Positions 43,687 to 56,349 of a stretch of 64,000 nucleotides of DNA are shown here, one piece after another. The position numbers were made by a program, and so were the translations under genes. The notes beneath the pieces were generated by a model. That model ran no database searches, had not been told where the DNA came from, and saw nothing but the letters and a program-made list of their open reading frames with translations. The DNA is from Jackrogersella multiformis (lineage: Eukaryota > Ascomycota > Sordariomycetes > Xylariales > Hypoxylaceae), in NCBI GenBank assembly GCA_902806575.1, contig CADCXD010000002.1:3410001-3474000 (forward strand), read 5' to 3'. Position 1 is the first letter of the stretch. Each line of letters starts with the position of its first letter.

Positions 43687-46600
43687 ATGTATTCTAATTC
43701 CAATTCATTTATGGGCGGCAACACCTTGCGGCCAGGTCAGCAGCAGTATGGTAACTCATACGGTATGGGAGCTGGCAGTCCAGGTCAACAGCCTCAGCAA
43801 CCGGGACAGCAGCCGAGTCCATTTGCATCGCAACCGACGGGCTATGGGCAGGCTCCCCTAACCCAGCAGTATACCGGCTTCCCTGGCCCCCAGGGTATAC
43901 AGCCGCAGCTTACAGGAATGCCTTCACAGTCCTCTCTGGTCGTGAATCTCCAACAGCCTCAGTACACCGGCTATCCAGGCCAACCTGCTCCCCAGCAGAA
44001 CTTTCAAACGAGCGCGCCGCCGGTACCGCAGATTCCCTCGCAATTCCAAAACCAGTTCAACCAGCAACAACAGCCTCAGAACTCATTCTCATCGCCAGCT
44101 GCCACGGCCCCTCCCCAAGCACTCGCGCCTGTTCCTGTGATAAAGGCCCAACCCACTGGCTTTAGCGCGATGGCTGCTTCATTTAAGACCGAAAGCGCCT
44201 CCGATTCTCAGCCGAGGGGCCGAAGAGCTCAGCAATCTACGAACAAGATTCCGAACATCCGCTTATCGTTTATTACTGCCCAAGATCAGGCCAAGTTCGA
44301 GACGTTATTCAAGTCAGCCCTTGGAGACGGCCAGAACACCATGTCTGGGGAGAAGGCTCGAGACTTATTATTAAGGTCGAGGCTAGACGGAGGTTCTCTA
44401 TCGCATATTTGGTATAGTACCATACCCTTTCTTGTCCATGGGCAAGTATCTAACGTGACTTCTATATAGGACTCTTGCGGACACTACTCGATCAGGCGAG
44501 CTTCACTTCCCCGAGTTTGCCTTGGCTATGTACCTCTGCAATTTGAAGCTTGTAGGTAAAACTATCCCTGGGAGTCTACCAGAAAACATTAGGAACGAAG
44601 TTTCGAGCATGGTCGATATTATAAACTTCAGTATCGCAGACGAAGGAGGTAATTCAGGGGGTGCAACCAATGCCGCCGACTTCACTAGGCAAAATACTGC
44701 TACTCCACCAACGATACACCATCCTCAACCTATCCCGTCCAATGCCCAGATACTTCAAGCCCAGATGACGGGATTCCCAAGTCAACCAACCGGATTCCCT
44801 GGTCAGGCAATGCAGCCTCAACCCACTGGGTTCCCCGGGGGTATTAACAATCCACAGCCGACCGGATACAACGGGCCCAGACCGCCAATGCCACCAATGC
44901 CTACAGGTTTCCCTGGAGGCTTGTCTCCTGCAAGCATAGCGCCTCTCAATGCGCAACCGACTGGGCAGCCTGGGCAATGGGGCCTGGTTAATGCTCCCGC
45001 ATCTGGGCTTCCCAATATCGATGCATTGCAGGCCCGAATGATGCCACAGGCAGGCCGTGAACAGCAGAATTATACCACTGCTGGTTTATCTGGAAATGCA
45101 GTGATTCCTTGGGCTATCACCAAGGACGAGAAGACTCGTTACGATCAATTGTTCCGGGCATGGGATGGCTTAGGTAAAGGGTTCATCGGAGGAGATCAGG
45201 CAATCGAGATCTTCGGTCAGAGCGGCCTCGAGAAGCTCGACCTCGAGAGAATCTGGACGCTAGCGGACAACGGAAACAAGGGCAAACTGAACCTTGACGA
45301 GTTTGCTGTTGCTATGCATCTGATATACCGAAAACTAAATGGCTATCCGGTTCCCAACGTTCTACCGCCCGAGCTCGTCCCGCCCTCTACGCGCAATTTC
45401 ACCGAGTCGCTTGGCACTATTAAGTCCTTGTTAAATCAGGAGTCTGACTTCCGCAAGTCTTCGGGAGCCGCCTTACTACCCCAGAAGACAGGAGTCAGTT
45501 ACCTCAAGAGCCACTCGTTCAAAGGAGCCGCTGGTGGGTTCGGGGCGGGGCGGAAGGACGCAACAGTGTTCAAGAACAATGACGATGATGTCGGATATAG
45601 ATCGAGTGCACGGCGCCGGATTGGAAATTCCTCGCCGCGGCCTGAGTCGCCTTCGTCCGTCACATCTAATGAGGAACTGTCGGTTGAGCAGTTAAAGAAG
45701 AAGATTCGAGAGAAACAAGTTCTCCTAGATGCCATGGATTTCAAGGACGAAGCAGCTGCCGAGGAGGATGACATCCTTGATAGGCGTGATCGGCGTGAAG
45801 CTGAAGAGTTGTATCGTCGCATTCGCCGGATCCAGGATGATATTGACGCTCACCCTGACGCAGCCCTCGCAAGCGGCGATTCCGAAGCCGAAAGAAGATC
45901 TCTAAAGCGCCAGCTGCAGAATCTCACCGACAAGATTCCCGAATTGGCTTCACAGGTCAGGAAAACGGAAAAGGCTATTGCTGATGCCAAGCTTGAACTT
46001 TTCCGACTCAGAGACGCAAAGGCACATCCCGGAAGTGCCTCTAACATCATTGGAACCGGACCAGGTGGCTCGATTACCGAGTCAGATCGTCTGAAGGCCA
46101 GAGCCAAGGCTATGATGCAGCAGAGAACCGCTGCACTAACTGGCAAGAAAATCGATATCGGTGGCGACGATGGGGATGCGCCAAAGCGACTGGAAGAGGA
46201 AAACCTCAAGATCCGAACCGAGAAGGAGAACAATGAGCGCATGGTCCGGGACGTCGAAGATAGTGTCCGTGAATTCTCGCGAGGCATCGAGGATAGCCTC
46301 AAGGAAGGTGGACAGAGTTCTGCCAATGAGCACGAGAAAAGAAGATGGGAAGATGCTCTTGGTGTCGAAGATGAGGTTCGAGATTTCATATTCGATATGC
46401 AGCGCTCAAGTCGGGCGTCTCGGATTAGGTCGCAAGACCGCAAGGGTGGACGAGCTCCCACTGTCGAAGCCGTCAAGGCAGAGGCGCCACCAACCCGATT
46501 CGATAGCCCCTCTTCCGCAACTCGTACTGCCACACCACCAACCACCCAGTCCCCTGCGCCCAGTGGTGGGTCGTATTCGTCGTATAAGACCCCGGAAGAG

Positions 46601-48157
46601 AGAGCCGCATTTATTAAACAACAGGCCGAACAACGTATGGCCGAGCGACTTGCAGCTCTTGGGATCAAGGCGCCTTCCAAACCCGGAGAAACTGCTGCTC
46701 AGCGGATAGAGCGTGAGCGGGCAGAGCGGGCTGCTAAGCTCCGACAAGCGGAAGAGGAAGATGCGAGACGCGAAGCTGAGCGGCAGGCTAGAATCGCCGA
46801 GGAGCAAGGTGTGCCTCCCCCGGTAGCCAAGACAGAAACCAAGAAGCCACCCCCGCCGCCCTCGAGGAAAGGCGGAAAGAATGAAGACTCTGCAAGGAGA
46901 GCTGAAGAGGAAGAAGCTGCCAAGAAGGCGGCTGAGGAAGAGCGTCTTTCACGAGAGCATGAACAACAACAGCGAGCAACTCGGCAAATGGAGTAAGTAT
47001 ATATCCGGTTTTTACCTCGTTCGTTAAGACTAACTAGAACCAGGGATGAGGCCAGACGACAAGAAGAGGAGGTCGCAAAGGAGCGCAATGCTGCTTCTTC
47101 CCGTCTAAAAGCTCTAGAAGAGCAAGTCCGCCAAGGCAAGCTGAAGAAAGAAGAGGAGAAGAAAAGGAAGAAGGCTGCTGTGGCCGAAGCGAGAGAGAAG
47201 GAGGCGAAGCTGGCTGCTCAACGCGCCGAGATTGAAGCCGCACGCCAACGGGAACTCGAACTCCAGCGACAACTCGCAGCGATGGATGAGGATGACTCGT
47301 CCTCGGATGATGACGAAGGCCCACAACAGATAACCCCTCAAGCATCTACTCCCACTCTTAGTAACAGTCAGCTCGGTAGCCAGGAACTAGAACGTAAAGC
47401 TACGCCGCCACCTGCGCCTGCGCCTCCTGTGTTGTCTCCCCCTTCAATCGTCGCCAGCCCGCCATCCGAATCGGAAAGTCGTAATCCCTACCGCCGGATG
47501 CTATCACAGTCCTCGGACTCTCCATCGGCCCCTGCCACTGCACCAGCTGCTCCCGCTGCCGCTCCCCCGCCGCCTCAGCCGGAAGTTTCCACCAATCCGT
47601 TCTTCCGAATCACTCAGGAGGCTAAAGCTCCAACACCTTCGAGGAAGAGACCTGACACGGACGACGAATGGGGCTCTGGAAACGAAGAGGATGACTCGGA
47701 CTCGGACTCGGACGACGATCGTCCTGCTGCTGGTGCTGCCCAGTTAGCGTCGCTCCTCTTTGGTTCCATGGGTCCTCCTCGGCCGCTATCTGCTACGGGT
47801 GATAAGTCCGCTGCGGCTTCACCAGCCATAGCCTCCCCACCATTTAGCCCTCCGCCTATTGCGGAGGTTGCACCGCCTCCTCCTCCAATGCCCGAGGCGA
47901 GCCTAGGAGCCCCTCCACCACCGCCGCCTCCGATGCCTGATTTCGGAGCTCCCGCGGCAGCTCCGCCTCCACCGCCTCCAATTCCGGGGTTGGCTCCTCC
48001 ACCTCCACCTCCTCCCCCAGCTGCAGGTGGGCTACCAGGCGCTCCGTCTGGTAGACCTTCCGCTTTATTGAGCGAGATTCAGCTGGGCAGGTCGTTGAAG
48101 AAGACTCAGACGAAGGACAGAAGCGCCGCAGGTGTGGCAGGCCGAGTCTTGGGTTAG
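43687..48157 (+). CDS. PAN1: Pan1-like endocytic scaffold (two EH domains, WH2)
   Basis: Exons 43687-44411, 44470-46992 and 47044-48157 give 1453 residues. Pan1 organises the actin patch coat with End3 and Sla1 and activates Arp2/3 during endocytosis. The N-terminus is Gln/Pro-rich with repeated QPTGF/QYTGY-type motifs, the Sla1/Prk1-type regulatory repeats. EH domain 1 is at about 190-285 (split by intron 1 at HIW-TLADTTRSGELHFPEFALAM). EH domain 2 is at about 450-545 (WDGLGKGFIGGDQAIEIFG, IWTLADNGNKGKLNLDEFAV). A long charged coiled coil covers about 640-1140. The end is poly-proline with a WH2 actin-binding motif (RPSALLSEIQLGRSLKKTQ). Intron positions keep frame. Many antisense and alternative frames over this gene are shadows. 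Confidence 0.95.
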
Positions 48158-49130
48158 GGTGATAGTCAAGTAGATCTTAGCGAAGGGAGCTACATGAGAT
48201 CGTGACCGGACATGTGCTCTATTATTGAGAGTCTTGGATTGATCAGATTGTATGAATGAGTGTTGTCTTACATACGCGGTGTCTTCCGCTCGTCTCTAGC
48301 CTTGGTTTACGGCAAATAGATTTGCTGGCGGGGGTAACGTCAGAGACGTCGTTTTCGTCAACTGACGAGTGACTAAGTCCTCTTTGTATCTAATGTAGTT
48401 CGTTGCTAGAAACGTTTACTCTAGTGATTCTTAATCATTGGTATTGTGTAGTTATGTTTCTCTTATACGACACTTGTCCGAACACATCATGTATATATTG
48501 GGCAACATCTCTTATGTGATAGTTCGAGCTTTTCCTGAATTGAATGTTTTATTTGAAGTCCTCGTAACTTGAGGTTGCAAACAGGGAACTCTATTGGTGA
48601 TTAGGCTAGAAACGACTGTATTGAACCTGAGATCGAACCAAAGGGCCCCAGTCCAAGTAACCAGGCTACAAGGGAGGTCAGACCAATATCCATAGCTTGA
48701 TCCTCAACTTGTTCCTCCACTTTGTTATGTCTGCCAAGCCGAGTATATCGGCGTTAATTCAGCTTAAGAGACTTCGAATACCTTAACTCCTATTATCTCG
48801 TATAGCCTACACTCTAACTTCTTCCTTGCTAAACTATAACAGGTAGGAAGACAAGTCGAGTACCAATCAGAATTTGATGATCATCCCTCGGCCGAATCGT
48901 CAGTGGATCTTGCTTCTGTCGTGGTCTCAGGCTTCATTTGTCATCATGCTTTTCTAGCGTATTCCTTCGAGCTTCGTGTGTATAAGAGGTGGGCGGTACT
49001 TGGCTGATTCGAAGCAGCAGTTTATTTCGAGAGCCAGGTATCTAGCTGCCTAGTTAGATAGTTAGAAACTTACCATCCGCGTTTTTAGACGCCGCAATTA
49101 CAAGATCCCCCATCCTCACACCCCTCCACC
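48158..49130. other. intergenic spacer
   Basis: Spacer between two plus-strand genes. I see no gene or repeat of note; it is markedly less GC-rich than the following gene. Confidence 0.5.
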
Positions 49131-50090
49131 ATGGCCAACCCCCCATCAATCCTCGTCCTCGGCGCGGGCGAGCTCGGCACCGCCGTCCTCGAGGCGCTCG
49201 CCCAGCACCCCAAGCGCGGCACCACCACCATCGCAGTGCTCCTCCGGCACCCCGCCCCCTCCGCCCAGGACCCGGCCCGGCAGGCACAAACCGCATACCT
49301 GCGATCGCTAGGCGCCGAGCTCGTAGCCGGGGACCTGGCGCGCGACTCCGCGGCGCAGCTCGCGCGCACCTTCGCGCGCTTCCACACCGTCGTCTCCTGC
49401 GCCGGCTTCGGGCTCCCGCCGGGCTCCCAGGTCAAGATCACGCGCGCGGCGCTGCGGGCCCGCGTCCGCCGCTACGTCCCCTGGCAGTGGGGCATCGATT
49501 ACGACGTCGTGGGCGCCGGGGGCGCGCAGGAGTTGTTCGACGAGCAGTTGGCGGTGCGGGGATTGCTGCGCGCGCAGGAACGGCAGGGGGGGGGGACAGC
49601 GTGGACGATCGTGTCCACGGGCCTGTTTATGAGCTTTTTGTTCTTGCCCGAGTTCGGGGTCGTAGATTTAGGGGCGAGGAGGGTGCGCACGCTGGGGAGT
49701 TGGGGGGCTAGGCTTTCGATGACGGGGGTGCGGGATGTGGGGAGGATGGCGGCGGAGGTTGTGTTTGGGGTGTGGGCAGGAGTGGGAGAGGGGGAGGGAG
49801 GAAAGGGGGAGGGGAGAGTGGTGTATGTTGCTGGGGACACGGTGACGTACGAGCGGGTGGCGGAGCTGGTGCAGGAGAGGTTCGGAGGTCAGTGGACGAG
49901 GGAGCTGTGGGACACGGAGTTCTTGAAGGGCAAGCTGGAGGAGCGGCCTGATGATGGGATGCTCAAGTATACGAATGTGTGGGCGGCGGGGAGGGGCGTG
50001 GCGTGGGATATGGATAGCACGCTTAATAAACAGCGCGGGATCGAGCTTCAGAGCTTGGAGAGCTATTTGAGGAGTATGCCGGATTTGTAG
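49131..50090 (+). CDS. NmrA/isoflavone-reductase-like NAD(P)-binding oxidoreductase
   Basis: Intronless, 319 residues. An N-terminal Rossmann dinucleotide site is clear (ILVLGAGELGTAVLEAL). VLLRHP follows the second strand, as expected for an NADP-preferring enzyme, and then HTVVSCAGFGLPPGSQ and RRYVPWQWGIDYD. The fold resembles NmrA-like, isoflavone-reductase-like and aromatic-alcohol-reductase proteins of fungi. The substrate is unknown, and a non-enzymatic redox sensor is also possible. Base composition is unlike its neighbours: third positions are almost all G or C, and the strand bias changes from C-rich to G-rich around 49550-49600. A glycine/glutamate-rich loop (GVGEGEGGKGEG) interrupts the domain. 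Start chosen at the first ATG, which lies in a C-rich leader. Confidence 0.85.
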   Translation: MANPPSILVLGAGELGTAVLEALAQHPKRGTTTIAVLLRHPAPSAQDPARQAQTAYLRSLGAELVAGDLARDSAAQLARTFARFHTVVSCAGFGLPPGSQVKITRAALRARVRRYVPWQWGIDYDVVGAGGAQELFDEQLAVRGLLRAQERQGGGTAWTIVSTGLFMSFLFLPEFGVVDLGARRVRTLGSWGARLSMTGVRDVGRMAAEVVFGVWAGVGEGEGGKGEGRVVYVAGDTVTYERVAELVQERFGGQWTRELWDTEFLKGKLEERPDDGMLKYTNVWAAGRGVAWDMDSTLNKQRGIELQSLESYLRSMPDL

Positions 50091-51699
50091 GGGGGAGGGC
50101 TGGAATCGGTGATGGTTGGATAGGGGGTGGTTTTGTTATTATACATATTAAAAACTCACTAGGCTACTGCTCTAGTTTTGAGAATAGGATATAAGTTTGA
50201 CAGAAGCTGACGGATAGATATTACCTCGATGATATGCTTAACTTGGCTATAGTCTTCATCATGCTCAGTTGTTGGATTTCAACTTTAACAGCGAATGAAT
50301 ACTAATTAAGATGTTGATTTGCAACAACTGGTTTCTTTTCTTCTCTAACATTTCTTAGCCATTTGATATAACGTACCTGGTTACGAAAACTAACTCATAT
50401 CCTAATTATATAGCGTCATATAAATAAGAATATGATAGGTATATCATTTTGAACAGCTCAAGATACCAGACATACGGTGGATGTCTTTGTAGCTGTTCTA
50501 ACTGGCCAACCCCCAACCCCCTTCAATCTTCATAACTACCTAGTACCACAGTAATTACAAGTATCCCTCGAGGGTAATGGAGAGTGATCATCTAATATCC
50601 TCACTAGGATGCTATAGCTATTTTTGGCCTGTGTGATTTTCAGCTAAGAGGGTTTTCGTGATACAGCTTGGCGATACGGCATAGCGGCGCACCGTGACTA
50701 GACCGATGCTCCTGTTTAGTACCAGATCTAGGTCTCGGCGCTATTATACTGTTTGAACCTTTCCTTAGTTTTATTTCTTATATCCTAGTTTCTTATATCC
50801 TAGCGCGGTCGAAGAGAGTCGAAAGCTATAGGAGAGGGCAACGATTTAATCACGTTATTAATATGTATATGTGTTAACAGCTCGTGGAATACATGATAGA
50901 AATGCGATATCTACCTCTACACATACGAAAGACATATTCTTACCTAGGTAGTCTTGTCGGACTACTTTGCGGTTATTCGCCTATTTCTATAGCTACCTGG
51001 GTAACTCTTAATTGGGTCTCCTGAATCAGCGGCTTCGATGAAGTCGAAACACATTCCCTGTTAGCGCCGTGATAGTTGTCGTCGCTCATAAGCTAATTGC
51101 GCTGCGAAACTCAGGGTAGAGTTGGTATGGGAGCTATGTTTCTTTTTTTATCTTGTTTCCTTTCATTCTCAGACACCGTGTGTGCGTATTACTCGTAGGG
51201 TTTGAGACTGCCAAGGGCCTCAGATCGGGCCAAGCCGTGGGATCGCCTAGAGCTTGTGCAGCTTGGCAGATTTAGTAGCCCGGCTTCATGCAAAGGTCTC
51301 CTAGTGTGTACCTAGGATATCCAAAGCCAGATGCCTACCTAACTTACCCATTTTGGGATTCTTACCCCGGAGTAGAAGCGTGTACTAACTACCTAGGTAC
51401 CTATCTGTGCGTTTGAGTGTTCATCAGAGATGGGATCTAGGAAACATAATAAGAGTGCTGACACCTCCCTGATATTTACCTTCTCTCTTCTCTTCTTTTG
51501 ATAGCCGGCCCTCTTCATCCCAACTTACGTTCTTTTGTATCTCTTTCCAGTTGCCATTTCAGAGCAGTGCACAGGTGCACCATATTATTTTCTCTGCGTC
51601 TAGATCTGGTCATCTGTCTTATCGGTTACATACACCTCACTGTCTACTACTCCCAATACATCCTATAATTTATTCCCAGTCAATAGACAAGACGACAAG
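50091..51699. other. 1.6 kb spacer upstream of a secreted peptide gene
   Basis: AT-rich sequence with short T/C-rich tracts near 51138-51168 and 51480-51500, a doubled TTATATCCTAG near 50775-50802, and a TAGGTACC copy near 51390. No frame with a domain was found. The last 500 bases are the likely promoter/leader of the small peptide gene at 51700. Confidence 0.5.
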
Positions 51700-51849
51700 A
51701 TGAAGTCCGCATTCGCTATTATGTTCGCCACCCTCACGGCCCTTGCTGCCGCCGCCCCCTTAAACATCAACCTCGGAGCCTACTCGCCTGCCTTGGTAGT
51801 CGGTGATGGTGCTATCGGGTTCCACGGCGCGGAAGGCGAGGCTGAATAA
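51700..51849 (+). CDS. 49-residue secreted peptide precursor
   Basis: ATG at 51700, TAA at 51847-51849. Residues 1-19 form a textbook signal peptide (Lys at 2, hydrophobic core, AAAA-P cleavage region). The mature part, about 30 residues, starts APLNINLGAYSP, contains LVVGDGAIGFHG and ends acidic (GAEGEAE). It has no cysteine and no dibasic site, so it is not a typical disulfide-rich effector or a Kex2-processed pheromone. The leader before it is CT- and AC-rich, like expressed fungal genes, and the ATG context is good (acaagATGaag). It stands alone between two spacers. I do not assign a function; a wall- or surface-associated peptide is possible. Confidence 0.7.
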   Translation: MKSAFAIMFATLTALAAAAPLNINLGAYSPALVVGDGAIGFHGAEGEAE

Positions 51850-52823
51850 ACACACGACTAGATGTCACATACCTCCGAAGTAGGTACACCGCCTATAACA
51901 CCTGCGTGTCTATTAACTGACCTATTACCGTAGATTAATACCCCTGTGACGATAGTGTGTACTGTACGGAAGGGGTGGTGACTATCGATGCTTCGCCGAC
52001 CACGTAATGCATACTAAGCAGAAAAGGAGATCCTGTGCTATTTCTCTTCGCCGTAGCTAGCATTATGGGGAGCGCAAGCGGAGTTTGGAGCGATGGTGGA
52101 GTGCGGATATTTTATTAATAATTATTATTAATAACATAGGCATTTTGAGGCTTTACGGAAATCTCAATGCCAAGGTGATGGGACAAGCTAAGCGATGGTA
52201 GGATTCAGAATCTCAGATGACTCGGGAGTTGTGGATGGGACGGGGAAGATGGAAAGCTTGTCGCATACAAAACATGATTCCAAGTGATGCCGAGAGAAAA
52301 TAATAAAGAAATGGCGTTTCAGCACTACGAGTTCGTCTCACCTTGTTTCTCCATCGTCACTAGGATATCTCACGCGAAACATATCTAAAAGTAGTGTAAA
52401 TGTGCTTCTGTAGATCAAGATCACCGCGGGTGAATCGTTTCAGCAATCAACCTTTGGGTCTTGGCTTTGTAAATTCGCCTCGCTTCAACTTGTTGCAACA
52501 CTTGTGTATTTCTACTACGTCGACTAGGTTAGTATTATAAGTCGAAATATATTCCGCCCTCGACTACTGCAATAGAAAAAGAACTAAACCATATAATGAA
52601 AGATATATTAGTTTCAGGCTATTTTTAGGGGTATCAATAGATTCCTGTCTACTTTCTCTGGTTTTCATCCGTACCTAAGTAGACAATAGGAGCCCATACA
52701 GTCTACATAGAAATATATAATAACACTTCTTGTAGAATCTCACTTATCCAGACCGATCTGGATGAAGTGGTAACGATTCCAAGGGAGTAAGTTATCGAAG
52801 TCGCACTCCGAGAGATAATCCGT
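51850..52823. other. 3' spacer
   Basis: Between the peptide gene and the 3' end of the convergent sugar transporter. AT-rich, including TAATAATTATTATTAATAA near 52115-52133. No further gene was seen. Confidence 0.5.
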
Positions 52824-54746
52824 CTACGAGGATGCATGTTCCTCGCTCTCTGTCTGAACAGTATCCTCGGGCTTTGGCGTTGCGGAATGCACCAGGATAC
52901 CAGCCTCGGGATCGACAACATGCTCGCCCCTCTTCGCAGCCTGAACAAGGCCCGGCTGTGCCTCCTTTAATTCTGCAAATTTCTTTTCGGCGTCCCAGAC
53001 CCAGGGAGTGGGTGCGGCGAATAGGAGATCCATCTCCTCGAGCGTCCGCTGGTTGCTTTCGGGATACAGAGCCCAGACGATGGGAATCGCTACTATATTG
53101 CACAAGCCGAAGATGTGCAGAGTGGTAGAACCAATATCTGCAACAGCTTAGCTAGACGGTCGAGAGGGGGAAGACTCATAAAGGGATGGCTCAACTTACT
53201 CGCGAACATAACCGGACACAGCAGAGTTAGCCAACCGTTGCCTATCGACCAACCAAACACTCCCCAGGCGTTGCCTTTAGCTCGCACCTGGAGAGGGAAG
53301 ATCTCAGCAGGATACAACCAAGGCACCGTGAGCCACGTCGCACCGAAAACGGAGGTAAATATGAAAACGAAGGATGCTGCCGCTGCTCCGAAAGAGTTGG
53401 CTTTATCGATTTCTCCCCTCGCAGTCGCGTCTTGGCCTAACTTAGAGAAAGCGCCGGCGAGAAACATGGCGATGCCTTGACCAACGGCTCCCCAGTAAAG
53501 AGTCCATCTGCGACCGATTCGATCCAAGGTGAATACACAGATGAGAGTGGCGAACATATAGAAGATGTTGTTTAGGCCGCTGATCCACTGGCTCTTGAAC
53601 GTATCGAAACCGGCTATACGGAAGATTGTTGGAGCATAGATGGTGACTCCAGCAATGCCAACCCATTCTTGGATGATCTGGAGCCAGATGACAAGCTGGA
53701 CACGGCGTCCAGTATGCAGATCTCCCGATCCGATACCGAACAGCATGTGTAAATATGAGTTTTTCGTAGACTCTTTTGACTCGAGCGCGACGATATTGTT
53801 AATATCATTCAGCTCCAACTCGGCCCTCTCGCGATCTTCTCCGGTAGACCCTCGCAGGCGGTATAGGACCAAGCGAGCCTCCTCCACTCGCCCGACCTTA
53901 GCAAGCCATCGAGGAGACTCTGGGAAGAACCAAACCGCCGCTAGGAGCACGAGGAGAGGGATGATCTGGAAGGCGATGGGGAATCGCCATCGGATTGGTG
54001 AATTTCCATTGTCGATGAATGACAAACCGAACTCGAGCCAATAAGCCACGACAACGCCGAGGATGTTAAGAGTAAATTCGATAGCAATAAACTGGCCTCT
54101 CGAGGTGTGCTCTGCTGTCTCAGTCGCCCTTAATGAGTATTAGGTTAGATGTTCTCAAACAAGCCTTCATCACCACGCTGTGTAAGAGACGAAGAACAAC
54201 TTACCAGACCGGGACAATGGCATTGAGTATACCAGTCCCTATACCGTTGACGAAACGAGCGCAGATCATCCAATTGTGGTTCTGAGCCGAGCACTGCAAG
54301 CTCGCGCCCAATATAGCCCACACAGCTCCCAAGGCGATAGTCTTAATTCTGCCGACCTTGTCGCCAACCCATCCGCCGCCTAGACAGCCGAACAAAGTTC
54401 CCAAATAGTAAACCGAGACGATCCCACCTTGCAGCAAACTGTTTGTGATGATGGGCTCCTCCGTCACCGGGTCGACATAGCCGAAGCCCATAAGATCGAT
54501 ATAATCCTTGGCGTTGTTGACGCCGCCCATCATACCTTGGTCATAGCCGAAGAAGAAGATGGACTACGATAAATGACATGTTAGATTTATGCGAAAGAGA
54601 GTATCGAAAATGAATATCTGTCTGAAATCAAATCCAAGTTGCGAAATTCTGTTAATACGTACTAGTGCCGCGATACAATTAATCGCAATGAGTAGCTGAC
54701 GCTTCTCTAAGACATTGACTACGTTGAAGCCAGGGAGTCTCTCCAT
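52824..54746 (-). CDS. MFS sugar transporter (SP family)
   Basis: Exons 54663-54746, 54205-54563, 53200-54128 and 52824-53137 give 561 residues. Twelve predicted membrane helices. Sugar-porter signatures are FFFGYDQGMMGGV at the first helix, GGGWVGDKVGRIKT (loop 2-3), FFPESPRWLAKVGR (after helix 6), IIQEWVGIAGVTIYAPTIF (helix 7), DRIGRRWTLYWG (loop 8-9), PWLYPAEIFPLQVRAKGNA and a degenerate PESNQRTLEEMD after helix 12. It likely imports a hexose, disaccharide or sugar acid by proton symport at the plasma membrane; the exact sugar is not readable. The C-terminus is a charged cytosolic tail. It lies on the same strand as the deacetylase and chitin synthase downstream but is separated by 1.6 kb. 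Confidence 0.92.
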
Positions 54747-56309
54747 CTTGTCTCTTCTTGCTCGAAGCAACACACATTCGGATTCGTTAGCACGCACTTA
54801 AGTCCATATATACCGTTTATAGACTCCTTTTATCCTCCTTTGCGAGAGTGAAAGTGAGCGAGTGGGCGTCAATGCTGTGAGAGGTTTTTTTCTTGTAAAA
54901 GCCTCGAAGACAAACCGGAGAGGGGGGCGATCTACAGGATGTATACCTTATAAATATTCTTTCATGTAGGGAGAAAAGGGTATCATGTAAATTTACTTCC
55001 TGATATAGTTTAGACTCCAGTTACGAAATAACCGCTGCATTGTGGCTAATGGCTTCGAAAACCAGGTCACAGGTCCCGGTCCTCGCCATGTCTCGTTCCC
55101 GATATCGAGCCGAAGTGGCTGACATAGGTAGAGGTGACAAAGACTCAAGCAGGGCTTTGACTTAGACTGGGATCGCAAGATGGTCCCGAAGAAAAACAAC
55201 TCGATATTATTTTCTGAAGACTAACCCCGCCGCCCCAAATCTCCAAATATGCAGCTTAGGTAGGATCGGTGACATACATAAGTATCAGTCCCGCACAAAG
55301 GGGGGGGAGAAACGAGGGGGTCGTCATCTCCTCTGTCCCCACGGAGCCTCCATAACGGATATGGGGGAGGTCAGATCACTATACGAGAAAGGAAACCCGG
55401 CGCAAAGCGGGGATTAGTTTCTTGGTATTTAGCTTCAAAGAGGAAGAGGCTCTCCGATCAAGAGCCGGCCAAGGCCATCAACTTCCTAAGCTGCTAAGCT
55501 AGAGAGTTTCTACCGTAACTAGGTAGTGTATACTCGATCTTAGTCTACAAGCCCAAGCCTCGGCGACTCATATACCCATACCTATCTAATTGCCTGTCTA
55601 CCGGCATAAAGAAAGCTGTGTAAGCGGTGGCGGTACCTAGTTCTTAACTTAGGAGGTATCTAGTGTAAGTTAGAGGATCTGAAGGCTTGAGCTAATCCGG
55701 ACTTGTTAGTGATTCGTATGCGCGCCAATCAGCACCGAAAACAGCTGGTGGAATTTGGCTGCTTACAAGGGTGTCTGGTGTCTTACCGCTAAATAATAGG
55801 CGACCCTACTCAGTTTGGACCTGAGCAAACCGTTAGGGCAAACGGATCAAGCATCATATGTTGAGTTGTTTACTGGAAGCCAACTTCTAATACTAGCTAC
55901 CTAGCTAGGGTATAGGATCTGCCGTGAGTATAAGGGTGGCGACTTAGAAATTCGAGCCCAAAGCCTTATTTGCATATACCAAAAATACATCGGAAAACAA
56001 GCTCAAATGTCCTGTTCTTCAAATTCATTTAGACGGAGAGACCAGCTATCCAGGAACGTACATCCCCCCCGGACAAGTATCAAGGGATGGTCGACGAGAC
56101 TGTGTACCACAGGGACTTTATCAAGTGATCAAGACAAACAGCTCCGTTTTCGTGAAATCGGCAAGTCAAGAAAATAGGAGTGGCCCCGTGCCTCTCTTCC
56201 GATATTAATGATTAATCTAAGCTATACTTCCCTTAGGAGGTAGGTAACCTGTTCGACCGAATGAGAATACAACCCTCTCTAACTCCCAAGCCCTAAGCCT
56301 TAAGCCCCA
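54747..56309. other. 1.6 kb spacer
   Basis: Promoter side of the sugar transporter and 3' side of the deacetylase. It has a G-run near 55300-55320 and a few TAGGTA copies. No supported gene. Confidence 0.5.
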
Positions 56310-56315
56310 TCACGC

Positions 56316-56349
<34 letters not shown>

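Noticed and set aside
45850..46680. 276-codon minus-strand frame inside PAN1
   Set aside because: Ser-rich shadow of the PAN1 coiled-coil coding strand.
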